64,000 nucleotides of DNA from assembly GCA_021324775.1 (NCBI GenBank), contig JAJPIM010000044.1, forward strand, positions 112,871-176,870, given 5' to 3'. Below, in pieces: positions 33,694 through 43,057 of this stretch; position 1 is the stretch's first letter, and every line of letters begins with the position of its first letter. The DNA is from Gemmatimonadota bacterium. GTDB taxonomy: Bacteria > Gemmatimonadota > Gemmatimonadetes > Gemmatimonadales > Gemmatimonadaceae. The translations under genes were made by a program, and so were the position numbers. The notes beneath the pieces are model-generated. The model saw nothing but the letters and a program-made list of their open reading frames with translations. It was not told the origin of the DNA and made no database searches.

Positions 33694-35334
33694 ATGCGCA
33701 AACTCCTGATCTTCGCGCTTTTCGCGACCAGGGCACTGGGGGCCCAGCCGACGACGCCTGAGATCACCACGGCAGACCTCGAATACCGCCTCAAGATCAT
33801 AGCCGACGACTCGATGATGGGTCGCGAGTCGGGAAGCAAGGGCGATTTCATGGCCGCCGAATACATCGCGTCGGAGTTCAAGCGATTGGGGCTCGAACCC
33901 GCTGGCGAAGGCGGCACGTATTTCCAGACAGTGCCGTTCTGGAAGGCGGCAATCGACCCGGCCTCGCAGCTCACCGTTCGGGGCACTGTGCTCCACGTCG
34001 GGCGCGACTTCATCCCAGGAAGCGTACGCGCGCCCGCTCGCACGCTCGACGGTGTGCAGGTCCTGTATGGTGGCAACGCCGCGGACAGCTCCGGGTGGAT
34101 CTCATCTACGCAGGCGGCGGGAAAGATCGTCCTGCTGGACGTTCCGCCCGGTACCGTGCTGCGGGGAGTGGCGCGTCTCCTGGCCCATTGGCGGGCGTCC
34201 GCGGCCGTCGCCGTGGTCACGCTCGACCAACTGGGCAGCGAAACAGTCGCCCGGTTGCGCGAAGGTGTACCGATCGCCGATTCGGCGCGCGACACGTCGG
34301 CGACACCGGTCCTCGTAGTCTCGCGACGCGCCGCCACAATCCTGCTCGGCGGAGCGCCATCAGCGCTCGCACCCGGAGCAGCCGGAGGCACGGTCAGCGG
34401 GCATTTTGATATCGCTCGGTCACCTGTGCCCTTCCCCGCGCGCAACGTCGTCGCCGTGCTACGCGGAAGCGACCCGCGACTCCGCGGTGAATACGTCTCG
34501 CTCACGGCGCACAACGACCACGTGGGGTTCGACCACAGTCCGGTCGATCACGACTCGCTGCGCGCGTTCAATCGGGTCATCCGGCCGATGGGCGCCGACT
34601 CGCCGGTTCGCGATCCGACGGCCGAGGAGTGGACGCGCATTCGCGCGATCCTCGACAGCGCGCGCCGCCTGCGTCCGCCGCGGCTCGATTCGATCCGCAA
34701 CGGCGCGGACGATGACGGCTCCGGAACGGTCGCGATTCTCGAGATCGCCGAGAAGATGGCCCGTGGCGGCGCCCGCCCCAAACGCTCCATTTTGTTCGTC
34801 AGTCACACCGGCGAGGAAGCCGGATTGCTCGGCTCGAGCTGGTACACCGATCATCCGACGGTTCCCCTGGACTCGATCATTGGGGAGATCGATGAGGACA
34901 TGGTCGGCCGCGGCAAGACGACGGATTTCCCGCGCGGTGGCAAGGGCGCAGGCGATCCCACGTATCTGGAAGTGGTCGGTGCCAAACGGCTATCAAGGCA
35001 GTTCGGCGCGGTGCTCGAGGCGGCGAACGCCAGGCAGCAAGTCCCGTTCGTATTCGATTACGAGTACGATGTTCCCGGACATCCGCTGCAGTACTACTGC
35101 CGGGCGGACCACTACAGCTACGCCAGGTACGGCATTCCGTCGGTAGCGTTGTCTCGCGGCGAGCACCTGGACTACCACCAGGTCACCGACGAGGTGCAGT
35201 ACATCGATTTTCCGGATCTCGCGCGCGTGACGCGTATGGTGTACGACGCGGCAATCGCGTTGGCAAACCTCCCGGCGCGCCCCGCGCTCGATGCACCCAA
35301 GCAGCAAGACCCGCACGCGGCGTGCAGGCAATGA
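33694..35334 (+). CDS. M28-family zinc peptidase, secreted
   Basis: A 546-residue exported aminopeptidase-type enzyme. After a signal peptide (LLIFALFATRALGA) a PA-like insert spans roughly 120-250. The two-zinc site is complete: His276 region (LTAHNDHVGF), Asp340 (NGADDDGSGTVA), the catalytic Glu pair at 374-375 (SHTGEEAGLLGSSWY), Asp in GEIDEDMVGRG and the last His in LDYHQVTDEVQYID. M28 enzymes remove N-terminal residues from peptides. Slightly longer than plain family members because of an insert between the first His and the Asp. Confidence 0.92.
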   Translation: MRKLLIFALFATRALGAQPTTPEITTADLEYRLKIIADDSMMGRESGSKGDFMAAEYIASEFKRLGLEPAGEGGTYFQTVPFWKAAIDPASQLTVRGTVLHVGRDFIPGSVRAPARTLDGVQVLYGGNAADSSGWISSTQAAGKIVLLDVPPGTVLRGVARLLAHWRASAAVAVVTLDQLGSETVARLREGVPIADSARDTSATPVLVVSRRAATILLGGAPSALAPGAAGGTVSGHFDIARSPVPFPARNVVAVLRGSDPRLRGEYVSLTAHNDHVGFDHSPVDHDSLRAFNRVIRPMGADSPVRDPTAEEWTRIRAILDSARRLRPPRLDSIRNGADDDGSGTVAILEIAEKMARGGARPKRSILFVSHTGEEAGLLGSSWYTDHPTVPLDSIIGEIDEDMVGRGKTTDFPRGGKGAGDPTYLEVVGAKRLSRQFGAVLEAANARQQVPFVFDYEYDVPGHPLQYYCRADHYSYARYGIPSVALSRGEHLDYHQVTDEVQYIDFPDLARVTRMVYDAAIALANLPARPALDAPKQQDPHAACRQ

Positions 35335-35381
35335 AAGCCCGAACGCGCGCCGTCCGCGTTCGCGCCGCCCCCTGCGGTGAA

Positions 35382-35437
35382 ACGCAGCGGGGGCCGTTCG
35401 AGACCCGTAGGTCGCCCCCGTCGGGCAACGGCCCCTG
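35382..35437. repeat. Dispersed repeat R1, copy 7
   Basis: GCAGCGGGGGCCGTTCGAGA followed by CCCGTAGGTCGCCCCCGTCG and GGCAACGGCCCC lies in the gap between the M28 peptidase and MDR genes, 48 bases after the peptidase stop. Confidence 0.85.
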
Positions 35438-35544
35438 ACTCCCAGCGTCCGGCACGGATGCAGTTGGCATGGGTACTGCTGCTCGGGAAATCCGTGCACC
35501 GCCGATCCGGCCAACCCGCAACCACACTCAGCTGAGACGTCACC

Positions 35545-36486
35545 GTGCGCGCATACTCGGTTCAGCGCTTCGGCGATGCGCCCGCCATCGCCGACATCCC
35601 CATGCCCCAGGCTCCGGACGCCTACCTCATTCGGGTGACGTACGCGGGCGTGAATCCGGTCGACTACAAGTCCGTCGAAAGCCTGACCGCCAAATCGGCG
35701 TATCCGTACGTCGTGGGCGTCGACTTCGCCGGCGTCCTGGAGGAGCGCGTTTCTTCGAGCGAACGTGACCTGCATGCCGGAGACCGAGTGTTCGGGATCG
35801 CACGAACGCAGGGCACGTATGCCGAGTACACTGTCGTCCCGGTCGGCGCGCAGGGGAGCGCAGTCGCGCGGATTCCCGACGGCGTCGCCGACGACCAGGC
35901 GGCGGCGCTCCCGACCCCTGGGATCACAGCCCTCGGGTCCGTCGAGCTGAACGGTGTCGCGGCTGGACAATGGTTCGTCGTCATGGGCGCCACGGGCGGC
36001 GTGGGCGGGTACGCGGTGCAGATAGCCAAGGCGCGGGGCGCGCATGTCATCGCGACCGTGCGTGGCGATGCCGATGAGGCTCGGCGCCTCGGGGCGGAGG
36101 AAGTGTACGACAGCCAGACCACCGACGTCATCGCGGCCATCAAAGCCAAGCATCCGCAAGGGGTGGACGCGGTACTCGATCTCGTGAACGGGCCCGATGC
36201 CATCCGTCATGACGCCGACATGCTCAAAGCCGGTGGCCATCTCGTGTCAACCGTGGGCGCAGCGGACGCCGCGTGGTTCGCTGAGCGCCGCATAACGACG
36301 CACAACATCGCGTCACGCACGAATCCACTTGCATCGCGCGAGGGCCTCACTGAACTGGGGCGCCTCCTCGCAGCCGGCACGATCACCGCCCGCATTACGA
36401 CTACCGAGCCGCTGGACGCTGCGGGCGCGCTGCTCGATCGCCTCCGCCACGGCGGCGTCCGAGGCAAAGCGGTCATTCGCACGTAA
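35545..36486 (+). CDS. MDR-superfamily quinone oxidoreductase-like protein
   Basis: A 313-residue zinc-free medium-chain dehydrogenase: VTYAGVNPVDYKSVESLTAK, PYVVGVDFAGVL, the NADP-binding block MGATGGVGGYAVQIAKARGA and AVLDLVNGPDAIR. It would reduce quinones or enones with NADPH. GTG start. The R1 repeat separates it from the peptidase gene. The genes on the right face it on the opposite strand. Confidence 0.88.
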   Translation: MRAYSVQRFGDAPAIADIPMPQAPDAYLIRVTYAGVNPVDYKSVESLTAKSAYPYVVGVDFAGVLEERVSSSERDLHAGDRVFGIARTQGTYAEYTVVPVGAQGSAVARIPDGVADDQAAALPTPGITALGSVELNGVAAGQWFVVMGATGGVGGYAVQIAKARGAHVIATVRGDADEARRLGAEEVYDSQTTDVIAAIKAKHPQGVDAVLDLVNGPDAIRHDADMLKAGGHLVSTVGAADAAWFAERRITTHNIASRTNPLASREGLTELGRLLAAGTITARITTTEPLDAAGALLDRLRHGGVRGKAVIRT

Positions 36487-36604
36487 TTGGTCTGGCCGCC
36501 TGACAGCCACCGCCGAGCGCGACGACGACAGCCAGATCGGGATTACGGGAAGCTGGCACGCCCATCGAGTGACATCGCTGCCCGCAGCAGAAGAGGCGGC
36601 CGCC

Positions 36605-37435
36605 TCACCAGCGTGCCCGTGCGATCGTGACCGCACGTCCGTCGGCGGCGATCACCGTCAGATCGCACGACGTGGTATCAATCTTCCTCGACCGGATCTT
36701 GAACGACGTTCCGCCGATCAGCGGCGATACGTGACGGAATGCAAAGTGGATCAGCGGCGCATGCGCGTGCGCCTGAGCCAACCGCATCAACAGCGTGGAT
36801 TGGAGCGGGCCCTGCACCACGATGCCGGGGTATCCTTCAGTGTTCCTCGCGTAGTCACCGTCATAGTGAATGCGGTGGCTGTTGAAGGTGATTGCCGAGT
36901 AGCGGAACAGGAGCGTCGGGGTAGCCGCGACGACCTCGATGCGATCGCCGGGAAGATCCGCGTCCGCTTGGTCACCGAGCGGAGTGGTGCCATCCGAGGG
37001 GAGGCGATACGCTATGTCTTGTCGCTCACTGATCGACACCCCGCGGCTCGTCTCGTAGTCGTGCCGGATCACGACGAAAGACAGCGCACCGGTGCGCCCC
37101 TCCGTTACGCGCACGTCCTGGATCGTCGAGCGCCGGCTCACCCGATCGTGCAACCGGAGCGGATCATGGATCGCCAACTCGCCGCCGGCCCAGACGCGCC
37201 GGGCAGAGGAGATCGGAGGCACGAGCACGCCACGAAGCGGATGCCCATCCGGCCCCAGTCCGTCGTTGTCAATTGCTGGCACCGCCAGGCACCAGTGCAG
37301 TCCGAGCGGAGCCACGTCCGCATCGTCGTTGGGTTCCTGCCGTCCGACTACCGCGACGAACCGGTCACGGAGCGTCTCCGTGATCGTGTCCATATGCACG
37401 TCCGACGACCCGATCCAGCTCTTCCAGTCATTCAC
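36605..37435 (-). CDS. MaoC/FAS1-like hot-dog dehydratase (mesaconyl-C4-CoA hydratase type)
   Basis: A 276-residue double-hot-dog enoyl hydratase. The N-terminal half reads HWCLAVPAIDNDGLGPDGHP and ARRVWAGGELAIHDPLRLHD; the C-terminal half has FRYSAITFNSHRIHYDGDYA with the catalytic-type Asn/His in a hydratase-2-like loop, and LIGGTSFKIRS. Close in layout to 3-methylfumaryl-CoA/mesaconyl-C4-CoA hydratases. It follows the acyl-CoA dehydrogenase stop by 4 bases, so dehydrogenation and hydration of one acyl-CoA is likely. Confidence 0.82.
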   Translation of the reverse strand: MNDWKSWIGSSDVHMDTITETLRDRFVAVVGRQEPNDDADVAPLGLHWCLAVPAIDNDGLGPDGHPLRGVLVPPISSARRVWAGGELAIHDPLRLHDRVSRRSTIQDVRVTEGRTGALSFVVIRHDYETSRGVSISERQDIAYRLPSDGTTPLGDQADADLPGDRIEVVAATPTLLFRYSAITFNSHRIHYDGDYARNTEGYPGIVVQGPLQSTLLMRLAQAHAHAPLIHFAFRHVSPLIGGTSFKIRSRKIDTTSCDLTVIAADGRAVTIARARW

Positions 37436-37439
37436 AGTC

Positions 37440-38585
37440 TCAATACGACCGCGGAAGGCCGAGCACGTGCTCGGCCAGATAGGACAGGATCAGGTTGGTC
37501 GAGACCGGCGCGACCTGGTACAGCCGCGTCTCTCGAAACTTCCGCTCGACGTCGTACTCTTCGGCGAAACCGAAGCCGCCAAACGTCTGGATACAGACGT
37601 TGGCCGCATCCCATGCCGCGTCGGCCGCGAGCAGCTTCGCCATGTTCGCTTCCGCTCCCGCATCGGCACCGGTATCGAACAGCTCCGCGGCCTGGTTCAC
37701 CATGAGCGCCGCCGCGCACGTGCTGGCATACACCTTCGCGAGAGGAAATTGGACCCCTTGGTTCTGTCCGATCGGCCGGCCGAAGACATGCCGTTCGTTC
37801 GCATAGTCGGTGGCCTTCCGGATGAACCATTTCGCGTCCCCGATGCACTCGGAAGCGATGAGAATGCGCTCGGCGTTCATGCCGGAGACGATGTACCGGA
37901 ACCCCTGTCCCTCCTCGCCGATGCGGTTGGCCGCCGGCACTCTGACGTTGTCGAAGAACACCGCGGTCGTCGAGTGGTTCATCATCGTGCGAATCGGCCG
38001 GATCTCCAGACCCGCCGCGCGCGCGTCACGCATGTCCACGAGCAATACCGAGAGCCCACTCATTCGGGTCGTGACCTGCGCTTTCGGCGTCGTCCGGACC
38101 AACACGATCATGAGGTCGGAGTACTCCGCCCGGCTGGTCCAGATCTTCTGGCCGTTGATGACGTAATCATGCCCATCGCGCATCGCCACGGTCTCGATCG
38201 CGCTGGTGTCGGTGCCGCTCGTCGGCTCGGTGACGGCGAACGCCTGCAGGCGCAGCGCCCCGGAGGCGATGGCCGGCAGGTACCTCGCCTTTTGCTCGGC
38301 GCTGCCATGGCGGAGGAGCGTGCCCATGACATACATCTGCGCGTGACATGCGGCGCCGTTGCAGCCCTGTAGATGAATCTCCTCGAGGATCGCCGATGCG
38401 GCCGCGAGAGGGAGTCCGGCGCCGCCGTACTCTTGGGGGATCAGCGCCGCGAGATAGCCCGCCTCGGTCAGCGCCGCCACGAACTCCACCGGGTACCCTC
38501 TGCTGCGATCGAGCGCGCGCCAGTACTCCCCCGGAAACCGGGCGCAGAGTGCCGCGACTGCCTCGCGAATCGCCAGAATGGTCAT
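37440..38585 (-). CDS. Acyl-CoA dehydrogenase
   Basis: A 381-residue flavoenzyme with the family blocks LQAFAVTEPTSGTDTSAIET, VINGQKIWTSRAEYSDLMIV, GMNAERILIASECIGDAKWF, ANERHVFGRPIGQNQGVQFP and CIQTFGGFGFAEEYDVERKF. The residues match short/branched-chain or CaiA-like dehydrogenases. The start at ATG 38585 is taken because the sequence from there matches the family N-terminus. It forms a two-gene operon with the hydratase, 4 bases apart; probably part of a carboxylic acid breakdown route. Confidence 0.9.
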   Translation of the reverse strand: MTILAIREAVAALCARFPGEYWRALDRSRGYPVEFVAALTEAGYLAALIPQEYGGAGLPLAAASAILEEIHLQGCNGAACHAQMYVMGTLLRHGSAEQKARYLPAIASGALRLQAFAVTEPTSGTDTSAIETVAMRDGHDYVINGQKIWTSRAEYSDLMIVLVRTTPKAQVTTRMSGLSVLLVDMRDARAAGLEIRPIRTMMNHSTTAVFFDNVRVPAANRIGEEGQGFRYIVSGMNAERILIASECIGDAKWFIRKATDYANERHVFGRPIGQNQGVQFPLAKVYASTCAAALMVNQAAELFDTGADAGAEANMAKLLAADAAWDAANVCIQTFGGFGFAEEYDVERKFRETRLYQVAPVSTNLILSYLAEHVLGLPRSY

Positions 38586-38713
38586 CAACAATCGCCTGGA
38601 CGCTGGTGCCGGCCACCACGAACGCAGATCGGGCGCGCGGATCAATATATCGCGGCTACATCAGTATTCTCCAACGCGCTCGCGGGCCCAGTGGCGACGA
38701 TCAACAATGGCGA

Positions 38714-40558
38714 TCAACGCGCCGTGGCTGGCATGGCGCGCGCCGCGTCCGCGCTACGCAGGATCACCGCGGCCGAGCGGTCGATATCCTCTTCTGTCGT
38801 CGCCCAGTTCACCACGGAGAAGCGCATCACGTGCATACCGTGCCAATCCGACCCGCCTAGCCAGCACGTGCCGTCCTGCTGCACACGCCGAATGATGTCG
38901 GCCGTGTAGGTATCGGCGTCGCCGCCATCGGGAGGCTCGAACCGCACCAGCACCTGGTTCAGGACGACATCGTTCAGGACGCGCACGCGGCCATCACCCG
39001 CGAGCCGGTCCGCCATGCGCCGCGCCAGCGCGCAGCAACGGTCGACGAGTTGCTCGACCCCCTCGCGGCCCAGTGATCGGAGCGCCGCGTATACCGTGAA
39101 TCCGCGCGCCCGCCGCGAGGATTCTGGCACGAAATGGTGATTGGAGCGGCCTTCCCCGGCACGGCGCGCGTAGTAGGAGGCCTCGAGGGTCATCGCCGCA
39201 CGATGCGCATCCGGGTGCCGCGTGAACGCGCACCCACAGTCGTATGGGACGTTGAGCCACTTGTGCGCATCGACCGACAGCGAGTCCGCCTGCTCGACGC
39301 CGTCGCACAGATGCCGATGCCGGCGAGACGCCGCGGCCCAGGCGCCGAACGCGCCGTCGACGTGGAGCCATCCGTTCGCGTCGTGCACCAGCGGCACGAT
39401 GTCGGGGAGCGGGTCGAACGCTCCCGTGTTCACACTCCCCGCCTGGGCGCAGACGACGAGTGGAGGCCCCACATCCCGCAGCGCCCGAGCCAGCGCGTCC
39501 GCCCGCATGCGACCGTTCTGGTCGGTCGCCACGCGGGTGACCCGCGTGCGGCCCAGGCCCAGCATCTGCAGAGAGGCGAAGATCGTCGCGTGGGATTCCT
39601 CGCTGGCAATGACCGTGAGCGGCGGCGCGCCGAAGAGACCGAGTGCTTCGGCATCCCAGCCAGTTTTCGCCAGCTCGGCGTGTCTCGCGGCGGCCAGGCA
39701 CGTGAAGTTCGCCATGGTCGCCCCGGTCACGAGCCCGAGGCTCACATCGGGCGCGAGACCGAGGAGATCGGCGAGCCAACGCCGGACGACCTCCTCGGTG
39801 GCCGCGGCCGCCGGCGACGTCGCGAACGAGAAGGCATGCTGATCCCACGACGCCGTGAGCCAGTCGGCAGCCACGGCGACGGGGAGCGCACCGCCGTTGA
39901 CGAACCCGAACCACCGCGGCCCGGCCGTGGCGACCAATCCCGGCTCGGCGTCGCGCGCCATCTGCTCGATGACCCGGATAGGATCGCGCGGCGAGGTTTG
40001 GAGTGGCCCGCCAAGCGTGTCGACCAGCGTGTGGTAGTCCGCCTCTGACCCGACGAAACGCTCGGGGAGCGTCGCCATGTACCGTTCACCGATCTCGTGC
40101 GCGCGCTGGAGCAGCGCACTCGGCGCAAGTGGAAGACACATCACGGTCGCCGACACGGGGCACACACGACTGAATTCGGCTGTCGCGCGAATCGCGTCCG
40201 GTACGCTGTCCCTGGCCCGAGTGGTAAACCCGATCGTCTGGAAGTAGCGCTCCGCGGTCGTGGTCAACAGATACAACGCCCGCAAGCCGAGCGCCGACGC
40301 ATCACTGGTGAGCCGTTCAACGAGTCGTCGCGCGACACCCCGGCCGCGCCACGCTGGGGCGACCGCCGTCGACCGGAGTAGCCCGTACGTACCGGCCGCT
40401 TCGACACCCGCAACGCCGACGATCCGGCCGTCGGCGTACGCCACGACGAACCCAGCTAGCGCATCGCCAACCCCGTCGGCCGGGAGGTTGCTCTCGGTGA
40501 GGAGTGCGTGTATCGCCACCAGATCCGTGCCGGCAGCCTGCCGAATGTCGACGTTCAT
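38714..40558 (-). CDS. GNAT (ArsN2-like)-PLP decarboxylase fusion
   Basis: A 614-residue two-domain enzyme. Residues 1-150 are a GNAT acetyltransferase (GIVGVAG-like strand RIVGVAGVEAAGTYGLLRST, then AVAPAWRGRGVARRLVERL, then LYLLTTTAERYFQTIGF) closest to ArsN2-like arsenic-operon acetyltransferases. Residues 150-600 are a group II PLP-dependent decarboxylase (WLHVDGAFGAWAA, DSLSVDAHKWLNVPYDCG with the PLP Lys433; VLNQVLVRFEPPDGGDADTY). Both active regions look intact. One polypeptide could acetylate and decarboxylate related amino-acid-like substrates. No arsenic genes lie nearby. The linker falls at RVCPVSATVMCLPLAPSALL. Confidence 0.85.
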   Translation of the reverse strand: MNVDIRQAAGTDLVAIHALLTESNLPADGVGDALAGFVVAYADGRIVGVAGVEAAGTYGLLRSTAVAPAWRGRGVARRLVERLTSDASALGLRALYLLTTTAERYFQTIGFTTRARDSVPDAIRATAEFSRVCPVSATVMCLPLAPSALLQRAHEIGERYMATLPERFVGSEADYHTLVDTLGGPLQTSPRDPIRVIEQMARDAEPGLVATAGPRWFGFVNGGALPVAVAADWLTASWDQHAFSFATSPAAAATEEVVRRWLADLLGLAPDVSLGLVTGATMANFTCLAAARHAELAKTGWDAEALGLFGAPPLTVIASEESHATIFASLQMLGLGRTRVTRVATDQNGRMRADALARALRDVGPPLVVCAQAGSVNTGAFDPLPDIVPLVHDANGWLHVDGAFGAWAAASRRHRHLCDGVEQADSLSVDAHKWLNVPYDCGCAFTRHPDAHRAAMTLEASYYARRAGEGRSNHHFVPESSRRARGFTVYAALRSLGREGVEQLVDRCCALARRMADRLAGDGRVRVLNDVVLNQVLVRFEPPDGGDADTYTADIIRRVQQDGTCWLGGSDWHGMHVMRFSVVNWATTEEDIDRSAAVILRSADAARAMPATAR

Positions 40559-40637
40559 ATCACCGAGCTCTCCGCGATCGATGCGCGGGTTTGAGTAAGG
40601 CGGAGACGCCCGCTCAGCGCCAACTGGCGTTCCAGCG

Positions 40638-40814
40638 TCACCCAGGCTTGATGTCTGCCAACTCGCGCACGAGGTCCCGCGTGCGAACGATCCTGGCGAA
40701 TCGGTCGCGCAGGGCGTAGCACGTGCGCATCCCGGGTAGATCCGTACTCCTGAAGCAGTTGCGCGTCGCCTTGACGATTACGGGTTCGTCGGGACGCGGC
40801 GAGAGAAACTCCAT
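40638..40814 (-). CDS. Small hypothetical ORF (58 residues)
   Basis: The reverse strand encodes MEFLSPRPDEPVIVKATRNC, then FRSTDLPGMRTCYALRDRFA and RIVRTRDLVRELADIKPG. No ribosome site or family is recognised. It lies just upstream of the fusion gene's promoter region. It may be a relic of a larger gene. Confidence 0.3.
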   Translation of the reverse strand: MEFLSPRPDEPVIVKATRNCFRSTDLPGMRTCYALRDRFARIVRTRDLVRELADIKPG

Positions 40815-41064
40815 CAATCTAAAATGCGGACGCCGTCCGGAACAAACCGCAGGTCGTATGACGCGGTCGCCGCGCTAGAGCTCGAATGGTCCCTCCATGC
40901 GCGTTGGCCAGCGTGGCGCAGGTGGAATCGAAGCGTCTGCAGGCGGATTTGCAGCGCATACATTAGAGGAGAGGTCATCGCCGCTGGCTGTTGGGAACAC
41001 GATTCAGCGCTCCGCCACAACGGATCTCGCTCCCGTCGAGATCGGGATCAACCGGAGGGTCTCC

Positions 41065-42120
41065 ATGCTTCGCCTCGCTCGGCAACGCGCCATCCCGCTC
41101 GTACTCACTGTCGCTGCCGGATGTGGTCTCGCCGGCCTGGTGCTCGCGATCACTGGCGCGGCGAGCCCACGGGTTCCTGCTGCGGCCACGGTCGTGGAAT
41201 ACCCGCTCCCGCGCCCCAACGTCTTCCCTCATGACCCGGCCGTCGGACTTGATGGGTCCGTGTGGTATTCGGATCAGGTCAACAGCTACATCGGGCGGCT
41301 CGACCCGGCCACCGGCAAGGTCACGGATTTCGCGACGCCGACGCCGAAGTCGGGGCCACACGGGATCATCGTCGCGCCCACGGGCGGCATCTGGTATACA
41401 GCCAACGCGGCCGGCCGCATCGGCCGCCTCGATCCGGCGACCGGCCGCATCCGCGAGATCGTGCTTCCCGCCGCAGCTCGCGATCCCCACACGCCGCTCC
41501 TCGTCGGCGCGAAGCTGTGGTTCACCGTCCAGCAGGCCGATCTCTACGGCGTCCTCGATACGGTCACCGGGCATGCAACCATCTATCACGTGCCGACGCC
41601 GAGGGCATTGCCGTACGGAATCGTCAGTGCGCCCGATGGCACGATCTGGATCGCGCTGTTCGGCACCAATGCGCTCGGCCATGTCGATCCGGCCACCGGC
41701 GCGCTGCGTGAGGTACGGCTGCCGGACGCGGGTGCGCGGCCGCGACGACTGGCAGTCGATGCCCAGGGCCGGGTATGGTATTCCGATTACGCCCGCGGGA
41801 AGCTCGGGATGTACGATCCGCCGTCTGGGAAGGTGACCGACTATCCCTGTCCCGACGGGGATCGCGCCGCCCCCTACGCCATCGCGATCACGCCCGACGG
41901 CCGGATCTGGTACGACGAGTCGGGCAACAGCCGAGTCGTGGCGTTCGACCCCCGCACGACGAAGACAGAGTCGTACGATCTGCCGACCAAGGGTGCCGTC
42001 GTCCGCAACATGTCACTCGACACGTTGCGCGGCCGATTGTGGCTCGCGCTCAGTGGGACCGGCCGGCTCGGTCGCATTGACTACGCGGCGGAGAAGGTCG
42101 CATCCGGGCAAGGTTCGTAG
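41065..42120 (+). CDS. Streptogramin lyase-like (Vgb-type) beta-propeller
   Basis: A 351-residue exported protein with a lipobox-like AAGCG after a signal peptide (IPLVLTVAAGCGLAGLVLAI). Seven repeats of the form 'GSVWYSDQVNSYIGRLDPAT', 'GGIWYTANAAGRIGRLDPAT', 'GTIWIALFGTNALGHVDPAT' and 'GRVWYSDYARGKLGMYDPPS' build the propeller fold of virginiamycin B lyase. Whether it attacks streptogramins is unknown; most such homologues are simple envelope proteins. GGAGGG is 6 bases before the ATG at 41065. Confidence 0.8.
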   Translation: MLRLARQRAIPLVLTVAAGCGLAGLVLAITGAASPRVPAAATVVEYPLPRPNVFPHDPAVGLDGSVWYSDQVNSYIGRLDPATGKVTDFATPTPKSGPHGIIVAPTGGIWYTANAAGRIGRLDPATGRIREIVLPAAARDPHTPLLVGAKLWFTVQQADLYGVLDTVTGHATIYHVPTPRALPYGIVSAPDGTIWIALFGTNALGHVDPATGALREVRLPDAGARPRRLAVDAQGRVWYSDYARGKLGMYDPPSGKVTDYPCPDGDRAAPYAIAITPDGRIWYDESGNSRVVAFDPRTTKTESYDLPTKGAVVRNMSLDTLRGRLWLALSGTGRLGRIDYAAEKVASGQGS

Positions 42121-42124
42121 CCGT

Positions 42125-42364
42125 CGCCTCGCTCAACGGTTGACCCGGTTCGCCCGCAGTTGCGACACGCTGGCGCTCAACGCCGCGATCCTGGAGCGCG
42201 CCAGGCGCGACTTTCCGGTCGAGCCGGTCCGCACGCTCGATGGGCTTCACCTGGCGACACTGAAGATGTGGGATGACACCGTGGGCCCGGTCTCCGTTCT
42301 CTCAACGGACAGCCGCATCCGCGCCAGCGCCGCTGCATGGGGACTGAGCCTCGTACCCGCCTGA
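42125..42364 (+). pseudogene. PIN-domain (VapC-type) toxin relic, C-terminal half
   Basis: The frame reads ALNAAILERARRDFPVEPVR, TLDGLHLATLKMWDDTVGPV and SVLSTDSRIRASAAAWGLSL, the C-terminal half of a PIN domain with the conserved 'TLDGLHLA' and 'STDSRI' acidic sites. The N-terminal half with the first catalytic Asp is missing; the frame is open only because it runs in from the propeller gene's shadow frame. No antitoxin gene is visible. Confidence 0.7.
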
Positions 42365-42622
42365 AGCGGGCGAAAACCTGCAAGCGCATTGCGCTTTTTG
42401 CCGAGGCATTCGGCTTCGAGGCCGCCCTGATCTCTGGATCACGCCGTTGGCGGCTCGGCAAGCGATTCTACGATCACGAACATGCCTGCCTTTCGGTCGA
42501 GCCTCCGCATTTGCTTCGCAGGAGGCGACACTGAATAGTAGGTGAGTCCTATCCCGGCGGCCGGCAGCCACCGCTGCCGGGAGGCCGCCTACGCTGAGTC
42601 CAATCACCTGGAGGATCTCGCC

Positions 42623-42892
42623 ATGCCCCGCGTCATTATCACGCACCCGGTCGGCAACATGGATACCTGGCTCGCCGGCGGAGACGAGCGCAAAGAGCTA
42701 TTCAAGACATTCTCCAGCTCCTACCGCGTCTACCGCCACGCCAAAGAGAACAAGTTCGCCATCGTTTGGGAGAACGTTGACATGAAGAAGTTCGAGGCCG
42801 TGCTGAAGGACCCCAACACGGACAAAGCGAAGGCGAGACACACGGTCCGCGAGCCCGGTGAGATCTATGTCGAGATCGAAGGGGCCGGCTGA
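42623..42892 (+). CDS. Small hypothetical protein (89 residues)
   Basis: Starts MPRVIITHPVGNMDTWLAGG after GGAGG (8 bases upstream) and ends with KARHTVREPGEIYVEIEGAG. A ferredoxin-like (Dabb-type) fold is possible from the alternation of strands and two helices and from VIITHPVGN and YVEIEG strands. No family recognised. The start is well supported by the ribosome site. Confidence 0.65.
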   Translation: MPRVIITHPVGNMDTWLAGGDERKELFKTFSSSYRVYRHAKENKFAIVWENVDMKKFEAVLKDPNTDKAKARHTVREPGEIYVEIEGAG

Positions 42893-43057
42893 GGACGAGA
42901 AATCGAAGCGACCTATCCGGCGAGAGGCGGCCTTCTTCGGACACGTGTCAGCGGGCATCCGCATCGATGTCCGCTGGGTTCCTGCGAAGGCCCCCCTCGT
43001 ACGGCCAGTCCGTCCCGCGAGGCTGGACGAACTCGCGCCCCTGACGATATTGCCGTC

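Noticed and set aside
36605..38585. Complete mesaconate or 3-hydroxypropionate pathway
   Set aside because: Only a hydratase and a dehydrogenase are present; no CoA-transferase, lyase or other pathway gene nearby.
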